Shown piece by piece: positions 24,710-34,791 of a stretch of DNA of 64,000 nucleotides. Every line of letters begins with the position of its first letter. Position 1 is the first letter of the stretch. The notes below the pieces were generated by a model that did no database searches, was not told the origin of the DNA, and saw nothing but the letters and a program-made list of their open reading frames with translations. This DNA is from Streptomyces sp. NBC_01283 (lineage in GTDB: Bacteria; Actinomycetota; Actinomycetes; Streptomycetales; Streptomycetaceae), in NCBI RefSeq assembly GCF_041435335.1, contig NZ_CP108430.1, positions 8,962,001-9,026,000 of the forward strand, in the 5' to 3' direction. The position numbers and the translations under genes were made by a program.

Positions 24710-26997
24710 CAAGGCCTCAGGACGAGTTCGAGATCCCGGATGTCGGCGAGCAGCCCCTCGTCGTCGGTCAGCGTCAAATGGCACTGGGCGTGGGAGGTTT
24801 GCGGGGGCACGGCTCGCAGTACGCAGGTGACCGGGCCCCGCGCGGGACCCAGGCGCGGGGCGTGGAACTCTCCGATGGCCATCGGCAGGGTCGCGTCCCC
24901 GAAGAGGTCCTCCGCCCAGGCCACGGCGAGCTGCAGTGCGCCGTCGACCGCTGCCGGGTCGGTCTGCCAGGTCTCGCCGGACCAGCCCATCTCCCGCAGC
25001 CCGGTGAGTGTTGCCCGAGCGCCGGTGAGGGAGATGCCTTCGATCGTGGCCAGCGACTGGAACAGCGGCCCGTGGAAGAGCGTGTGACCGTCGTAGAGGG
25101 GGTTTCGACGGGAGGGTTCGAGTTCGACGGGCGGCACGATGCCGGTGATCTCGTGAGGGGCCGCGGCGATTCGTGCCCTGCAGTGGGGTGTGCTCCCGGC
25201 GCCGTGCAACTCGACGCTCAGCGCGTGCATGTCGCTCCGGTCGGCCCGCAAGGTGAACCGGGCGCCGTCCGTGTCGAGTTGGTCCGGGACGGCCCGCCTC
25301 AGGACGCGTACGTCTCGTAGAAGAACCCTCGGCGACGTCGGGCGCCAGGAGCGTGCGGCGGCGGTGAACCATTCCAGGGTCTGGGCGAGAGGAAGCACCG
25401 GGTCGCCCGCGATGACGTGGTCGGCCAGCTGCGGATGGCTCCGTGCGGTCACCGTGACCTGTGCCGCAGCGGGTTCGGACACGGCGGCCAGTGGCCACGG
25501 GGCCGCGGCGGCGCCGGGTGAGCCGGTGATGACGGCGTGGGGTGCGCGCGATTCCAGCTCGGCCACGAAGGCCTCGGCGCCGGTGTCGAGGGGGAGCAAC
25601 GGTGTGCCGTGGCGGTCGAAGTGGGCGGCGAGTTCGGGCGTGACCATTCCGCCGCGCCAGGGCCCCCAGATCAGTGATTTCACCCGGCAGTCGGGACGCC
25701 GCGCGGACTCGGCGGCCATCACCTGGGTGAGGGTCTCGTTCGCCATGGCGTAGTCGCACTGGCCGGGATTGCCGAACGTCGCCGCGACGGACGAGAACAC
25801 ACTGATCAGCTTCAGTGGATCCTCGGCGGTCGCGTCCAGCAAGGCACGCAGTCCGGTGGCCTTGGTACGCATGACCTGGGTGAACTGCTCGTCGGTCTTG
25901 TCGGCGACGAGCCTGTCGGCCAGTACGCCGGCGGCGTGCACGATGGCGGTGACCGGCCCCCAGTCGTCGCGGATCCGCTCCAGGCAGCGGGGGAGGGCTG
26001 CCATGTCGCCCACGTCCACCGTCTCGTAGCGCACCTGAGATCCGGCTTCCTCGATCGCGGCAAGGGTCGCCCGCACCTCGCGGACGGCCATGATCTGCCG
26101 TACGTCGGCGGCGAGTTCGGAGGGGCTTGACCCGGCGCCCCGTCCCCGCAGTGAGGCGAGCGCGCGCGTCACCTCTTCTGCGCTGCCAGTCGGCAGGCCC
26201 GGCGGCTCCTCGGTCAGGCGGGTCCGCCCCAACAGTGCGAGCCGGGGGCGCCGGGCCCGCGCCAGGGCGACCAGCCCGGCAGCGGTGACACCACGAGCGC
26301 CACCCGTCACGACGACAACGGAGTCGGGCCCGATGCGGGTGCCCGCGCCGTCGCGGATTGGGGGCACGGCGCAAGGGTGTGGTGTGACCCTGGTGCGGTC
26401 CGCTCGCAGTCCGACGTCCAACAGGGGGCCACCGGACAGGAGTTCCTCGGCGATCGTGTCCACCTGCTCGCGCGGCCCACGGCCCGTTAGTTCGCAGTCC
26501 ATCGCCTTGACCGAGGCGCTGGGCCACTCCTTGGCCACGGTACGGGCCAAAGCGGCCAGGCCACCGAGCCAGGCCCGCTCGCCTTGCCGACCGCTCAGTC
26601 CGAAGTCGCCGCCGGTGTCCTGGACGGTCACGAACACACCGCAGCCCTTCTCCCCGCGACCATTCACACCGTCGTTGTCCGTGAGCCGTCGTGCCAACCG
26701 CCGCGCAACGCGGAAGGCCTCATACTGCAGATCCAGGGCCCTCTGGACGCCCTGTGTGCCTTGTGCGCCTTGTGCGTCTTCCACCGGTGCGAGCCCGGTG
26801 AGCAGGACGACGTTCTGGGCGTCGGGGGGAAGTTCAGTGCCGGTGGCGACCCACCGTGCGTCGACTCCGTGGTGGCCGAGCCGGTCGGCGAGCGGTTCGG
26901 CCAGGTGTGCGCCGTCGTCGACGATGTACAGGGGTCCGTCCCACAGCCCGGCCATGGCGAGGCCCGTCGCCGGTGCGGGAAGAACGGTGAGTTCCAT
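24709..26997 (-). CDS. Ketoreductase-dehydratase (KR-DH) PKS subunit
   Basis: 762 residues. The KR domain has the NADPH motif VVVVTGGARGVTAAG (about 227-241) and catalytic Ser402/403 and Tyr416 in SVFSSVAATFGNPGQCDYAMAN, preceded by a structural half-domain (about 20-200). Residues 515-760 are a hotdog dehydratase with HVIAGDPVLP, the HxxxGxxxxP motif (His527, Gly531, Pro536). In PUFA synthases KR and this type of DH sit at the end of PfaA behind the ACPs, so this looks like the split-off C-terminal half of PfaA. It starts 56 nt after the KS-AT-ACP gene; the ribosome site is weak. Confidence 0.87.
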   Translation of the reverse strand: MELTVLPAPATGLAMAGLWDGPLYIVDDGAHLAEPLADRLGHHGVDARWVATGTELPPDAQNVVLLTGLAPVEDAQGAQGTQGVQRALDLQYEAFRVARRLARRLTDNDGVNGRGEKGCGVFVTVQDTGGDFGLSGRQGERAWLGGLAALARTVAKEWPSASVKAMDCELTGRGPREQVDTIAEELLSGGPLLDVGLRADRTRVTPHPCAVPPIRDGAGTRIGPDSVVVVTGGARGVTAAGLVALARARRPRLALLGRTRLTEEPPGLPTGSAEEVTRALASLRGRGAGSSPSELAADVRQIMAVREVRATLAAIEEAGSQVRYETVDVGDMAALPRCLERIRDDWGPVTAIVHAAGVLADRLVADKTDEQFTQVMRTKATGLRALLDATAEDPLKLISVFSSVAATFGNPGQCDYAMANETLTQVMAAESARRPDCRVKSLIWGPWRGGMVTPELAAHFDRHGTPLLPLDTGAEAFVAELESRAPHAVITGSPGAAAAPWPLAAVSEPAAAQVTVTARSHPQLADHVIAGDPVLPLAQTLEWFTAAARSWRPTSPRVLLRDVRVLRRAVPDQLDTDGARFTLRADRSDMHALSVELHGAGSTPHCRARIAAAPHEITGIVPPVELEPSRRNPLYDGHTLFHGPLFQSLATIEGISLTGARATLTGLREMGWSGETWQTDPAAVDGALQLAVAWAEDLFGDATLPMAIGEFHAPRLGPARGPVTCVLRAVPPQTSHAQCHLTLTDDEGLLADIRDLELVLRP

Positions 26998-27053
26998 TCG
27001 TACGAGATGGGGTTCGGGAGGTGGCCCGGCCGCCCTGGTCCGGGTGGCCGGGC

Positions 27054-30000
27054 CTAGCGGAAATTTCCCTGGAGCCTGTCAGTGATCTGCTGCAGTGTTC
27101 GGCACGAAGCCAACTCCTCTGCGGGCACGCCCAGTTCACCGAGGGTCCTGCGGAGCATCGACATGATCTCGACCCGTTTGATCGAGTCGATTCCGAGTTC
27201 CTTCTCCAACTCCATGTCGAGGTTGAGGAGTTCCTTCGGATAGCCGGTACGTTCGGACACCGCGCTCAGGAGTGCCTCTTCCACCGGGGTGCCGCCTGCG
27301 GGCGCACCCGCAGAAGCGTCGGCGGGAATTGCGGTGGGGGCGGTCGAGTCCGCAGGCTGGGCCGGTGACGGGACAGGGAAAGGCTCCGCAGGCGCGGCCT
27401 GCGCCTGCGGCGGCGGAACGGAAGTCGGCACGGCCACCGGGAGTTCCTCGGAGTAGGCGCCACCGCCAGACCGTTCCCGCAGGCCCACCAACGACTCCCG
27501 GGTGAGGCGCAGGAAGGCCAGATGTGCCTCGGCCATGTACCGCTGGTAGTCGGCGTGGGCCTCGGCTGCCCGGCGCTGTACTTCGTCGTGCACGTGTTGC
27601 TGAGCGGGCCCCGCGGGCATGTCATCACTCTCCACGATCTCTTGCCGCCCCATGGCGGGGCTTTCCGGATTGGGTGCGGGCAACGCCGCGGCGCCGCCCT
27701 CGGGCGGGTAGGGGCGGCCCTGATTGCTGCCGTCGACGCCGATCGAGAAACCGGGTTCAGTGGCAGCCTGACGGGGCGGCCCGTACGGCAGCCAATGCGC
27801 CGGCCATTCCATCTCCACACCGCGTACGGCCAGTTGTCCCAGTGCCTCGAAGAGGGCGACGGTTCCGTCCTTGCCTCGCCCGTCGGTCGCGACCGCCAGA
27901 TGCGGGCGCCCCTCCAGGACGCGATCCACCAGGCCGGTGAGGGTTCCCGCCGGGCCCACCTCCATGAACGTGCGCACCCCCGCCTCGTACATGGCCTCGA
28001 TCTCCTCGACGAACCGCACTGGTGTCGAGAGGTGCTCACTGATCCGGTTGCGTACCACGTCGGGATCGGCCGAACGGGGATAGCGCGCAGCGTCCGCGTT
28101 TCCGTAGACCTCGATGGCCGGGGGCTCGATGGGGCATTCGGCGAGAAAGTCCGCCAAGGGGCGGCAGGCGGAGGAGACAAGGGGGCTGTGGAACGCCGCC
28201 GAGGCCTGCAGTCGCTTGGCCGTGATTCCTGAGGCGCGAAGGCGGTCGGCCAGAGCGTCCAGTGCTTCGGCCGTGCCGGAGAGGACGGTCTGCTCGGGCG
28301 CGTTGTCGTTCGCCACCCAGACTTGGTCCTGCCCCTCGGACTCCAGGAACGCCTCGGCCCAGGCCCGGGAGGCGCTGACGGCGAGCATGCCACTGGGCGT
28401 GGACGCCGCGTCCCGCATGAGTTCGCCGCGCCGCCGGGCAAGGCGCATCAACGTATCCGCCCCGAAGGAACCAGCGGCGTGCAACGCGATCAGCTCGCCG
28501 AAGCTGTGACCCGCCACGCATGCGGGTTCGAGGCCCAGCTCGGTCAGCATCGCGAGGACGGCCAGGCTGTGCGCCGCGAGTGCCGGCTGAGCCCACTCGG
28601 TCACCGTCAGACGGTCCTGCTGAGCGGTCCGCTCCTCCTCGGTGAAGACGGGAGGAGGGAAAACCACCTGGTGCAACGGCTGTACGCCGAAGTCCAGGGC
28701 GCCCACCTGATCCCATACGCGCTGCGCCGGAGGGTGTTGGGTCGCCAGCTCCGAGCCCATGCCCACGTACTGGGCGCCCTGCCCAGGGAAGAGGAACGCC
28801 AGGGGCCCCTCTTCGGTGGCTCCGCGAGCGTAGTAGGTGCCGTTCGGCGTGGAAAAGCCGTCTTCCCCCGCCCTGTCGAGCAGGTCCACTGCCTGGGCGA
28901 GCCTGGTCGCGAGCTCATCGGGGTGCTCGACCACCAGGGCGAGCCGGTGTTCTGCCCCGGCCTCGAACCGTGTCTGCGAGGTGCGGGCCAGTTCTGGGAG
29001 GGGGAGGGGCGAGTCTTCGGCCCTGCCGACCCCGTCGCGCATCTCGTCGAGAGTGGCCCCGCTGAACAGCAGCAGCTCGGCCGCCGCCGAACGCAGCCGA
29101 CGGGCGGGCCGCGCCGATCCCTCCGCGGAGGGGACGAACTCCTCCACCGCGACATGGAAGTTGGTGCCGCCGAAACCGAAGCTGGAGACCGACGCGCGCC
29201 GTGGCCGGTCCGCGCCCACCCACGGTCGTGCGCGGGTGTTCACGTAGAAGGGGCTGGTCGCGAACGCGAGATCCGGGTTGGGACGCTCCACCTTGATGGT
29301 CGGCGGAAGAACTCGGTGGTGCAGGGCAAGGACCGTCTTCAAGAGGCCCGCCGCGCCCGCTGCCCCCTTGGTATGGCCGATCTGCGACTTGATCGACCCG
29401 AGCGCGCACCAGGGAGCCCCGGTGCGCCCCGCGGAGCCGAACACCGAGGCCAGTGCCTCGAATTCGGCGCGGTCGCCTGCCTTGGTCCCAGTCCCGTGCG
29501 CCTCGACCAGTTCTACGGTATCGGGGCCGTAGCCCGCCGCTTCGTACGCCCGGCGCAGTGCCCGTTCCTGACCGGCGGGCAGTGGGGCGTAGATGGCGTT
29601 GCCCTTGCCGTCGGACGAGGCACCGACACCCCGGATCACCGCGTAGACCTGGTCGGCGTCGCGCTCCGCGTCTGCCAGGCGTTTGAGGGCGAACATCACC
29701 ACGCCCTCACCGAGGAGTGTGCCGTCGGCGTGGTCGGAGAAGGGCCGGCAGTCCCCGGTGGGCGACAGCGCCGGAGTCTGGCTGAAGCAGGTGAACATCA
29801 GCTCGTCGTTGACCGTGTCCGTCCCGCCGGTCACGGCCAGATCGCACCGCCTGAGCGTCAGCGCGTCGATCGCGGTCGTCAGTGCCGCGAACGAGCTGGC
29901 GCAGGCGGCGTCGGTGGTGTGGTTGGTGCCGTGCAGGTCGAACCGGTTGGCGATCCGGCCTGCCGCCACATTGGGCAGCAGCCCGGGGAAGGTGGCCTCC

Positions 30001-30521
30001 TGCCAGGGCACCATGTGCTCCAGGATGCGCTCACACAGCTCCTGCGCCCGGCTCTCGGGCAGCCCGGCCTCCCGGAACGCCTTCAGCCAGATCGGCCGGC
30101 CCGTACGCATGGCCATGTGCGCGGCCAGCGGCAGATAGCCCGTCACCCCGAGGATGACGCTCACCTTGTCGCGGTCGAGGACATCGAGCTTCCCATGGGT
30201 GGCATCGCAGAGGACCTGGTCCGCGACGAGCAGGGAGAGCAGTTGGGCGGAGTCGGTGGCGGGCAGCGACCGCGGCGGCATTCCGTAGGCCACGGGATCG
30301 AAGTCGACGCGGGGCAGGAAGCCACCCCGTGAGACGTACGCCCCGTCCGGCTGGTCGTCGGCGAGGAGATCCTGTGCCAGCCAGCGGTCGGCGGGCACCT
30401 CGGTGATGAGGTCCTGGCGGCCCACGATCATCCGCCAGCTCTGCTCGGCGTCTCGCGCCCCGGGCAGCAGGGCTCCGATACCCACCACGGCGATGGGCAC
30501 GGACTGGGCGTGGTCGTTCAT
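27054..30521 (-). CDS. Iterative type I PKS: KS-AT-ACP (PfaA-like)
   Basis: 1155 residues from ATG 30521, preceded by AAAGGAGCGAGACC. KS (1-460): active Cys207 in TDAACASSF, His342 in EAHGTGT, His383 in SIKSQIGHTKGAAG. AT (about 573-860): LFPGQGAQYVGMG and Ser673 in GHSFGE. A disordered Pro/Ala linker follows, then one ACP (about 1070-1155) with LGIDSIKRVEI (Ser1113 for phosphopantetheine). The LGIDSIKRVEI motif and KS type are those of PUFA/heterocyst-glycolipid synthases, but those carry several tandem ACPs and this has one. It should build a chain repeatedly from malonyl units with the KR-DH, DH and ER proteins of the operon. Product unknown. Confidence 0.92.
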   Translation of the reverse strand: MNDHAQSVPIAVVGIGALLPGARDAEQSWRMIVGRQDLITEVPADRWLAQDLLADDQPDGAYVSRGGFLPRVDFDPVAYGMPPRSLPATDSAQLLSLLVADQVLCDATHGKLDVLDRDKVSVILGVTGYLPLAAHMAMRTGRPIWLKAFREAGLPESRAQELCERILEHMVPWQEATFPGLLPNVAAGRIANRFDLHGTNHTTDAACASSFAALTTAIDALTLRRCDLAVTGGTDTVNDELMFTCFSQTPALSPTGDCRPFSDHADGTLLGEGVVMFALKRLADAERDADQVYAVIRGVGASSDGKGNAIYAPLPAGQERALRRAYEAAGYGPDTVELVEAHGTGTKAGDRAEFEALASVFGSAGRTGAPWCALGSIKSQIGHTKGAAGAAGLLKTVLALHHRVLPPTIKVERPNPDLAFATSPFYVNTRARPWVGADRPRRASVSSFGFGGTNFHVAVEEFVPSAEGSARPARRLRSAAAELLLFSGATLDEMRDGVGRAEDSPLPLPELARTSQTRFEAGAEHRLALVVEHPDELATRLAQAVDLLDRAGEDGFSTPNGTYYARGATEEGPLAFLFPGQGAQYVGMGSELATQHPPAQRVWDQVGALDFGVQPLHQVVFPPPVFTEEERTAQQDRLTVTEWAQPALAAHSLAVLAMLTELGLEPACVAGHSFGELIALHAAGSFGADTLMRLARRRGELMRDAASTPSGMLAVSASRAWAEAFLESEGQDQVWVANDNAPEQTVLSGTAEALDALADRLRASGITAKRLQASAAFHSPLVSSACRPLADFLAECPIEPPAIEVYGNADAARYPRSADPDVVRNRISEHLSTPVRFVEEIEAMYEAGVRTFMEVGPAGTLTGLVDRVLEGRPHLAVATDGRGKDGTVALFEALGQLAVRGVEMEWPAHWLPYGPPRQAATEPGFSIGVDGSNQGRPYPPEGGAAALPAPNPESPAMGRQEIVESDDMPAGPAQQHVHDEVQRRAAEAHADYQRYMAEAHLAFLRLTRESLVGLRERSGGGAYSEELPVAVPTSVPPPQAQAAPAEPFPVPSPAQPADSTAPTAIPADASAGAPAGGTPVEEALLSAVSERTGYPKELLNLDMELEKELGIDSIKRVEIMSMLRRTLGELGVPAEELASCRTLQQITDRLQGNFR

Positions 30522-30573
30522 GGTCTCGCTCCTTTCGTTCCTTTCGCTCCTCTCGCGGTCCGCGCGGCAGTGC

Positions 30574-32193
30574 CTAGGCCAGCGGTCGGGCGGGGAACGC
30601 GAAGGCCGCGGCGGGTACCTCGACCCCGCAGCCGCGCAGCTGGTGAGCGCGGGTGACGGCGGCGGCGCCGGTGAGCAGGTTCCGGGCGATCTGCACCACC
30701 GAGCGGTTGGCCGGGTCGGCCAGGAATCCGTCGGCGGCCCACTCGTTGAAGGCGCCCATCGCCGGGCCGCACCAGATCTGGTAGTCGGTGCGCCGGGCGG
30801 TCTCGCCCTGGACGGCCCAGCGGCTGGACATGCCCAGGTACCAGCGGAAGACCAGCGCCATCCGGTGCCGCGGATCGCGCTCGGCCCGCTCCACCTGGCC
30901 GGGCTCGCGCTCCATCCAGTACGTACGCGCCCCGGCCCACACCTGCTCGTACGGGGCCCGCAGAACGTCTCGTTCGATCTTTGCGCGGTCGGCTTCCGGT
31001 ACGGCACTCCATGACGGGTATGCGCTGTAGACCTGGTAGAGGTGCTCGGCCCGCCCGGCGAACATGGTTCCTCTGCGGAGCACTTGAAGGCGGACACCGA
31101 GCTCGAACATGTCGCCGGCCGGAGCCATGGCCACGTCCGCGAGGCCGGCCTGGGAGAGCATGGCCTTGGCGTCGGCGGACAACCCGGACTCCACGGAGGC
31201 CTGGTTGACCGAGCCGGTGACCACGTACGACGCACCGAGAGCGAACGCCGCGGCCGTGGCGCCCGGGGTGCCGATGCCCCCTGCGGCGCCGATCCGGATC
31301 GGACGGCTGTAGCCGTGCCGTTCGGTCAGGGTGTCACGCAGGGCCAGCATCACCGGGAGGAGCACCGTCAGGGGGCGGTTGTCCGTGTGGCCGCCGCTGT
31401 CGGCCTCCACGGTGATGTCCTCGGCGACCGGCACCGTGGCGGCCAGTTCGGCCTCGCCCGGGGTGAGTAGTCCCCTTTCGACGAGCGGGCGCAGGAGTTC
31501 GGCCGGGGCGGGCGCCATGAACTGGGCGGCCACCTCGGGCCGGGAGACCTTGGCGAAGAGGTGTGTCGTGCGCCGCACCGCGCCCTGGACGTCCCGGGTC
31601 AGACCATGAGCGGCCACCCGGACCACGGCCGGCGTCAGCTGCATGAACGCCGAGGCGGAGACGGCGGGCACACGGTGGGCCAGCAGCAACTCCGCCGTGC
31701 GCTCCTCGGCGGCGGGCTCCGAGGGCGCGTGCAGCAGGTTGACGCCCCAGTTCCGGTGGCCGGGCAGGGCGGCCGTGAGCTCGGCCACGGCCGCGGCGAC
31801 CCGTTCACGGGGCAGTCCACCCGCGCCGAAGAAGCCCATCATGCCGGCCCGGGCCATGGCGATGACCATGCGAGGCGTGGCGATACCGCCCGCCATCTCC
31901 CCGGCGACGTAGGGGAGACGCGCTCCGTGTGCCGTGCAGAAGGACCGGTCGCCAAGGCGCTCCGGGGGAAACGGGGGAAGGACTCCTGCGACGCCCCGCG
32001 CCGGCGAGTTCTTCCCCAGGGTGAAACCGGCGTCGGACTCGATGACGTGGAGAGGCTCGTCGAGCCGAGCGATCGCCTGGACGACTGCGTCCTGGCGGCA
32101 CTGGGCGAGCTCATCCGGGATGCGCTGACCGCGTGGACCGCCCGGTCGCGTGTCAGCGTTCAGCGGACGGGTGTCAAGATCGATGTGGTTCAT
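30574..32193 (-). CDS. PfaD-like enoyl reductase (FMN, nitronate monooxygenase fold)
   Basis: 539 residues from ATG 32193 (MNHIDLDTRPLNAD). The TIM barrel shows GEMAGGIATPRMVIAMARAG, GVNLLHAPSEPA, ITVEADSGGHTDNRP and the FMN-phosphate motif IGAAGGIGTPGATAAAFALGA. The C-terminal part (MALVFRWYLGMSSRWAVQG, QIWCGPAMGAFNEW) is specific to PfaD-type trans-acting enoyl reductases. It reduces enoyl-ACP during chain building and so decides where double bonds remain. It lies 52 nt upstream of the KS-AT-ACP gene. Confidence 0.88.
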   Translation of the reverse strand: MNHIDLDTRPLNADTRPGGPRGQRIPDELAQCRQDAVVQAIARLDEPLHVIESDAGFTLGKNSPARGVAGVLPPFPPERLGDRSFCTAHGARLPYVAGEMAGGIATPRMVIAMARAGMMGFFGAGGLPRERVAAAVAELTAALPGHRNWGVNLLHAPSEPAAEERTAELLLAHRVPAVSASAFMQLTPAVVRVAAHGLTRDVQGAVRRTTHLFAKVSRPEVAAQFMAPAPAELLRPLVERGLLTPGEAELAATVPVAEDITVEADSGGHTDNRPLTVLLPVMLALRDTLTERHGYSRPIRIGAAGGIGTPGATAAAFALGASYVVTGSVNQASVESGLSADAKAMLSQAGLADVAMAPAGDMFELGVRLQVLRRGTMFAGRAEHLYQVYSAYPSWSAVPEADRAKIERDVLRAPYEQVWAGARTYWMEREPGQVERAERDPRHRMALVFRWYLGMSSRWAVQGETARRTDYQIWCGPAMGAFNEWAADGFLADPANRSVVQIARNLLTGAAAVTRAHQLRGCGVEVPAAAFAFPARPLA

Positions 32194-32251
32194 GTGAGGC
32201 CTCTGTCTCTCGCTCGCCAGCGCCCTGGATCTCCTGGATCTCCTGGGTCTT

Positions 32252-33343
32252 CTAGGTCCCTTGGACGAACGCATCGATGAAGTCGGCCAGGCGCTCCCGG
32301 GACATCGATACGTTGAGGATGTCGCGGCCGATGAGCTGCTCGACGGAGTCCAGGTCGAACTCGCGGGTGCCGTTGGTGTAGTGGCGGTAGAACGTGCAGA
32401 GCCGGTCGGCCTTGAGGTCGACCAGGGCCAGGTCGGACTCGTCCGCGACACAGGTCGGGCCGGGCAGGCCGAGGGCATCGAAGACCGCCTTGAGCATGGC
32501 GTGCACGGGGAGTTGCTCGGCGTTGGCCAGATGGTAGATACCGGACCGGTCGCTCGCGCGGGCCACACCTACCGCGGCCGCGGCGACCCGGTCCACCGGG
32601 ATGTAGTTGGTGAGCGAGTCCGCGGTCATCCGGAGGCGCAGCGGCCGGGTCGCCATCACGTCGCCGAGTGATTCCGTGAGTTCGGCGCGGTACTGCGTGA
32701 GTGCGGAGATGAATCCGTAGAGTCCGCTGCTGCTGGTCGTGCCCGCGCTCTCGCTGTGCCCGATCACGACGCTCGGCCGGAAGATCCGCAAACAGTCGAA
32801 CCCCGCTGTGGTGACGACGTGTTCGGCCGCCACCTTGCTGCGCTCGTACCAGTTGTTGCAGTCATCGTCGTGGGAGACGGGGTCGGGAGCGATCCGGCCT
32901 GTTCTGCTGCCCGACACGTAGGCGGTGCTGACATGGTTGAAGACGCAGACGCCGAACCGTTTCGCCAGCGTGACCGCGTGCCGGGTGCCCTGCACGTTCT
33001 GGTTGAGGATCTCGTCCTTGCCCGAGTCCTCGAAGGCGAGGGACGCGGCCACGTGCCAGATCTGGTCGACGGGGCCAAGGCTTGCAGTGACTCCCAGGTC
33101 GGGCAGGGTGAGGTCACCGGCGATGCCGCGGCAACGTGCGTCGATCTCGCCCACCAGATCCGCTCGCCCGTACACCTGAGCGGCACGATGAAGCGCTCCC
33201 TTGAGCCGCTCGGTGGCCATCTCATCCCCTCGCGCTCTGACCACGCACGAGAGGACCGCGTCGGTCCGCTCCAGGAGTTCCAGGACGGTGGCTCCCCCGA
33301 CGAACCCTGTGGCACCCGTCATCAGGTAGTGCTCGGCAGCCAC
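32252..33343 (-). CDS. NAD(P)-dependent SDR / thioester-reductase-like protein
   Basis: 363 residues from GTG 33343, preceded by AAGGAGGACAC. The Rossmann motif is LMTGATGFVGGATVLELLE; the catalytic Tyr-Lys is in NNWYERSKVAAEHV. The overall layout (FNHVSTAYVSGSRTG, then YIPVDRVAAAAVG) is that of the Male-sterility/NAD_binding_4 group, which reduces acyl thioesters to aldehydes or alcohols. As first gene of the PKS operon it could release the chain reductively, like HglB in glycolipid synthesis; it lacks the fused ACP of that protein. A role as ordinary sugar or sterol-like dehydrogenase cannot be excluded. Confidence 0.82.
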   Translation of the reverse strand: MAAEHYLMTGATGFVGGATVLELLERTDAVLSCVVRARGDEMATERLKGALHRAAQVYGRADLVGEIDARCRGIAGDLTLPDLGVTASLGPVDQIWHVAASLAFEDSGKDEILNQNVQGTRHAVTLAKRFGVCVFNHVSTAYVSGSRTGRIAPDPVSHDDDCNNWYERSKVAAEHVVTTAGFDCLRIFRPSVVIGHSESAGTTSSSGLYGFISALTQYRAELTESLGDVMATRPLRLRMTADSLTNYIPVDRVAAAAVGVARASDRSGIYHLANAEQLPVHAMLKAVFDALGLPGPTCVADESDLALVDLKADRLCTFYRHYTNGTREFDLDSVEQLIGRDILNVSMSRERLADFIDAFVQGT

Positions 33344-33606
33344 GTGTCCTCCTTGATGAGAGAGGTCTGCGATGGACTTCCATACCCTGCCCATCGGTCA
33401 CACGCTTACCGCGGCGCACTTCTGGACGCTGACGTACTGACGATCTACGAAGTGCGCGGTGGCGCACTGAGCCCCGGGGGTGCCCGACGCCGGCTTCAAT
33501 GACCGCCTCCGGCGTGGACGTGCCAGGTACGCGCGGGGCGTGCGCGCCCACTCACGACCAGAGTGGTGAATCGGGCCACTGCTACCGCTCGCCTACCCTG
33601 TGGGTC

Positions 33607-34221
33607 ATGAGTCGTTGGGAAGAGCTGACCGGTGGGACGTCCGGGGAGGATTACGCCGCCCGGTTCGCGGCCCTGGCCGACAGTGGCAAAGACATGCACG
33701 GTGAGGCGGGGTTGTGTGCCGCGCTGGTGCCCGCCGGGGCGCGGGTGCTGGATGCCGGGTGCGGTACCGGCCGGGTCATGATCCGGTTGGCGGAGCTCGG
33801 GTATGACTGTGTCGGGGTCGACCGGGACGCCTCCATGCTGGCCGTGGCGCGCAGGCAGGCGCCGGAACTGCCATGGATCCAGGCCGACCTGGCCACGTTC
33901 GACCCGGCCGAGCTGCATGATGGGGCGGGCTTCGACCTCGTGGTCGCTGCCGGCAACATCTTCCCGCTCCTTGCCGCTGGTACCGAGGCGGCGGTGGCAA
34001 GCCGCTTGGCGGGGGCTCTGCGCCCGGGCGGCCTCATGGTCGCCGGATTCGGCCTGGACGCAGCCCATCTGCCGGTCCCGCCCGGCATCACCCTGCCGGA
34101 GTACGACGCCTGCTGCGCCGCGGCCGGCCTCACCTTCGCCGACCGCTTCGCGACGTGGGACGGCCGCCCCTACGAGGGCGGCGGCTATGCCGTCAGCGTC
34201 CATCGGCTGCCTCGCGGTTGA
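33607..34221 (+). CDS. Class I SAM-dependent methyltransferase
   Basis: 204 residues. SAM motif I is VLDAGCGTGRVMIRLAELG, with the acidic motif VGVDRDASML and motif post-I DLVVAAGNIFPLL. The ATG at 33607 has no ribosome site, but TACCCT lies 7 nt upstream, a common -10 for leaderless Streptomyces mRNAs. It is divergent from the PKS operon across 263 bp; whether it modifies the PKS product is unknown. Confidence 0.82.
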   Translation: MSRWEELTGGTSGEDYAARFAALADSGKDMHGEAGLCAALVPAGARVLDAGCGTGRVMIRLAELGYDCVGVDRDASMLAVARRQAPELPWIQADLATFDPAELHDGAGFDLVVAAGNIFPLLAAGTEAAVASRLAGALRPGGLMVAGFGLDAAHLPVPPGITLPEYDACCAAAGLTFADRFATWDGRPYEGGGYAVSVHRLPRG

Positions 34222-34791
34222 CGGTGTCTGTCCCCGCGTCGGCGTGGTACAGGGGGCGCGGTCAACCGGGCGGCGACAGAAGCGACGAGGCTGAACGCCA
34301 GACCGCAGCGTTCCGCGACTTCCTGGACCGACAGATCGGGCAGCGACCAGCCGATCATGACCTCGAACGGGGCGGGCAGGAACTGTGCGGAGACGTTGGG
34401 GAGTTGCCCGGTCGGCAGGCTGGCCGGGGCACGCGCTCCCTGTGCGTGCACTGCGACAAGTGCATGCCGACCATTTTCACCGGCACACACTGCGTCCTCG
34501 CGGACGCGTCCGATACGGTCGCCCGCCCTGCGCGAGAAGCGAACGGGAAGCCAACGTCCGCACCGTGAACACGGACCCTTCACCGGTCGTGACGGGCTGT
34601 CAGGAGGCCACTCCGGCAAGCAGCTCCGACCTCGGGACCTGCCACGCCGGTGGGCGTGCCATCCAGGAGCTCGACCGTGCTTTCCGCTTTGTCCTCTGGC
34701 TCAGGCGCGTGGATCCGGGCACCATCTTCTTACTCCACCTGCACCACAGCCGTCCCATCGTCAGCACGGTCATCAGCAGGAAGGAACCACC
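34222..34791. other. Intergenic region, possible degenerate ORF
   Basis: 570 bp. On the minus strand a frame at 34185-34619 encodes stretches with protein-like composition (GPCSRCGRWLPVRF, VMIGWSLPDLSVQEVAERCG), including a CxxC pair. It overlaps the methyltransferase 3' end, has no clear ribosome site and matches no family I know; it may be a decayed gene. The last part carries the promoter and ribosome site of the secreted protein downstream. Confidence 0.35.

Noticed and set aside
28323..30332. 669-codon plus-strand ORF inside the KS-AT gene
   Set aside because: Shadow of the PKS; KS and AT motifs are only on the minus strand.
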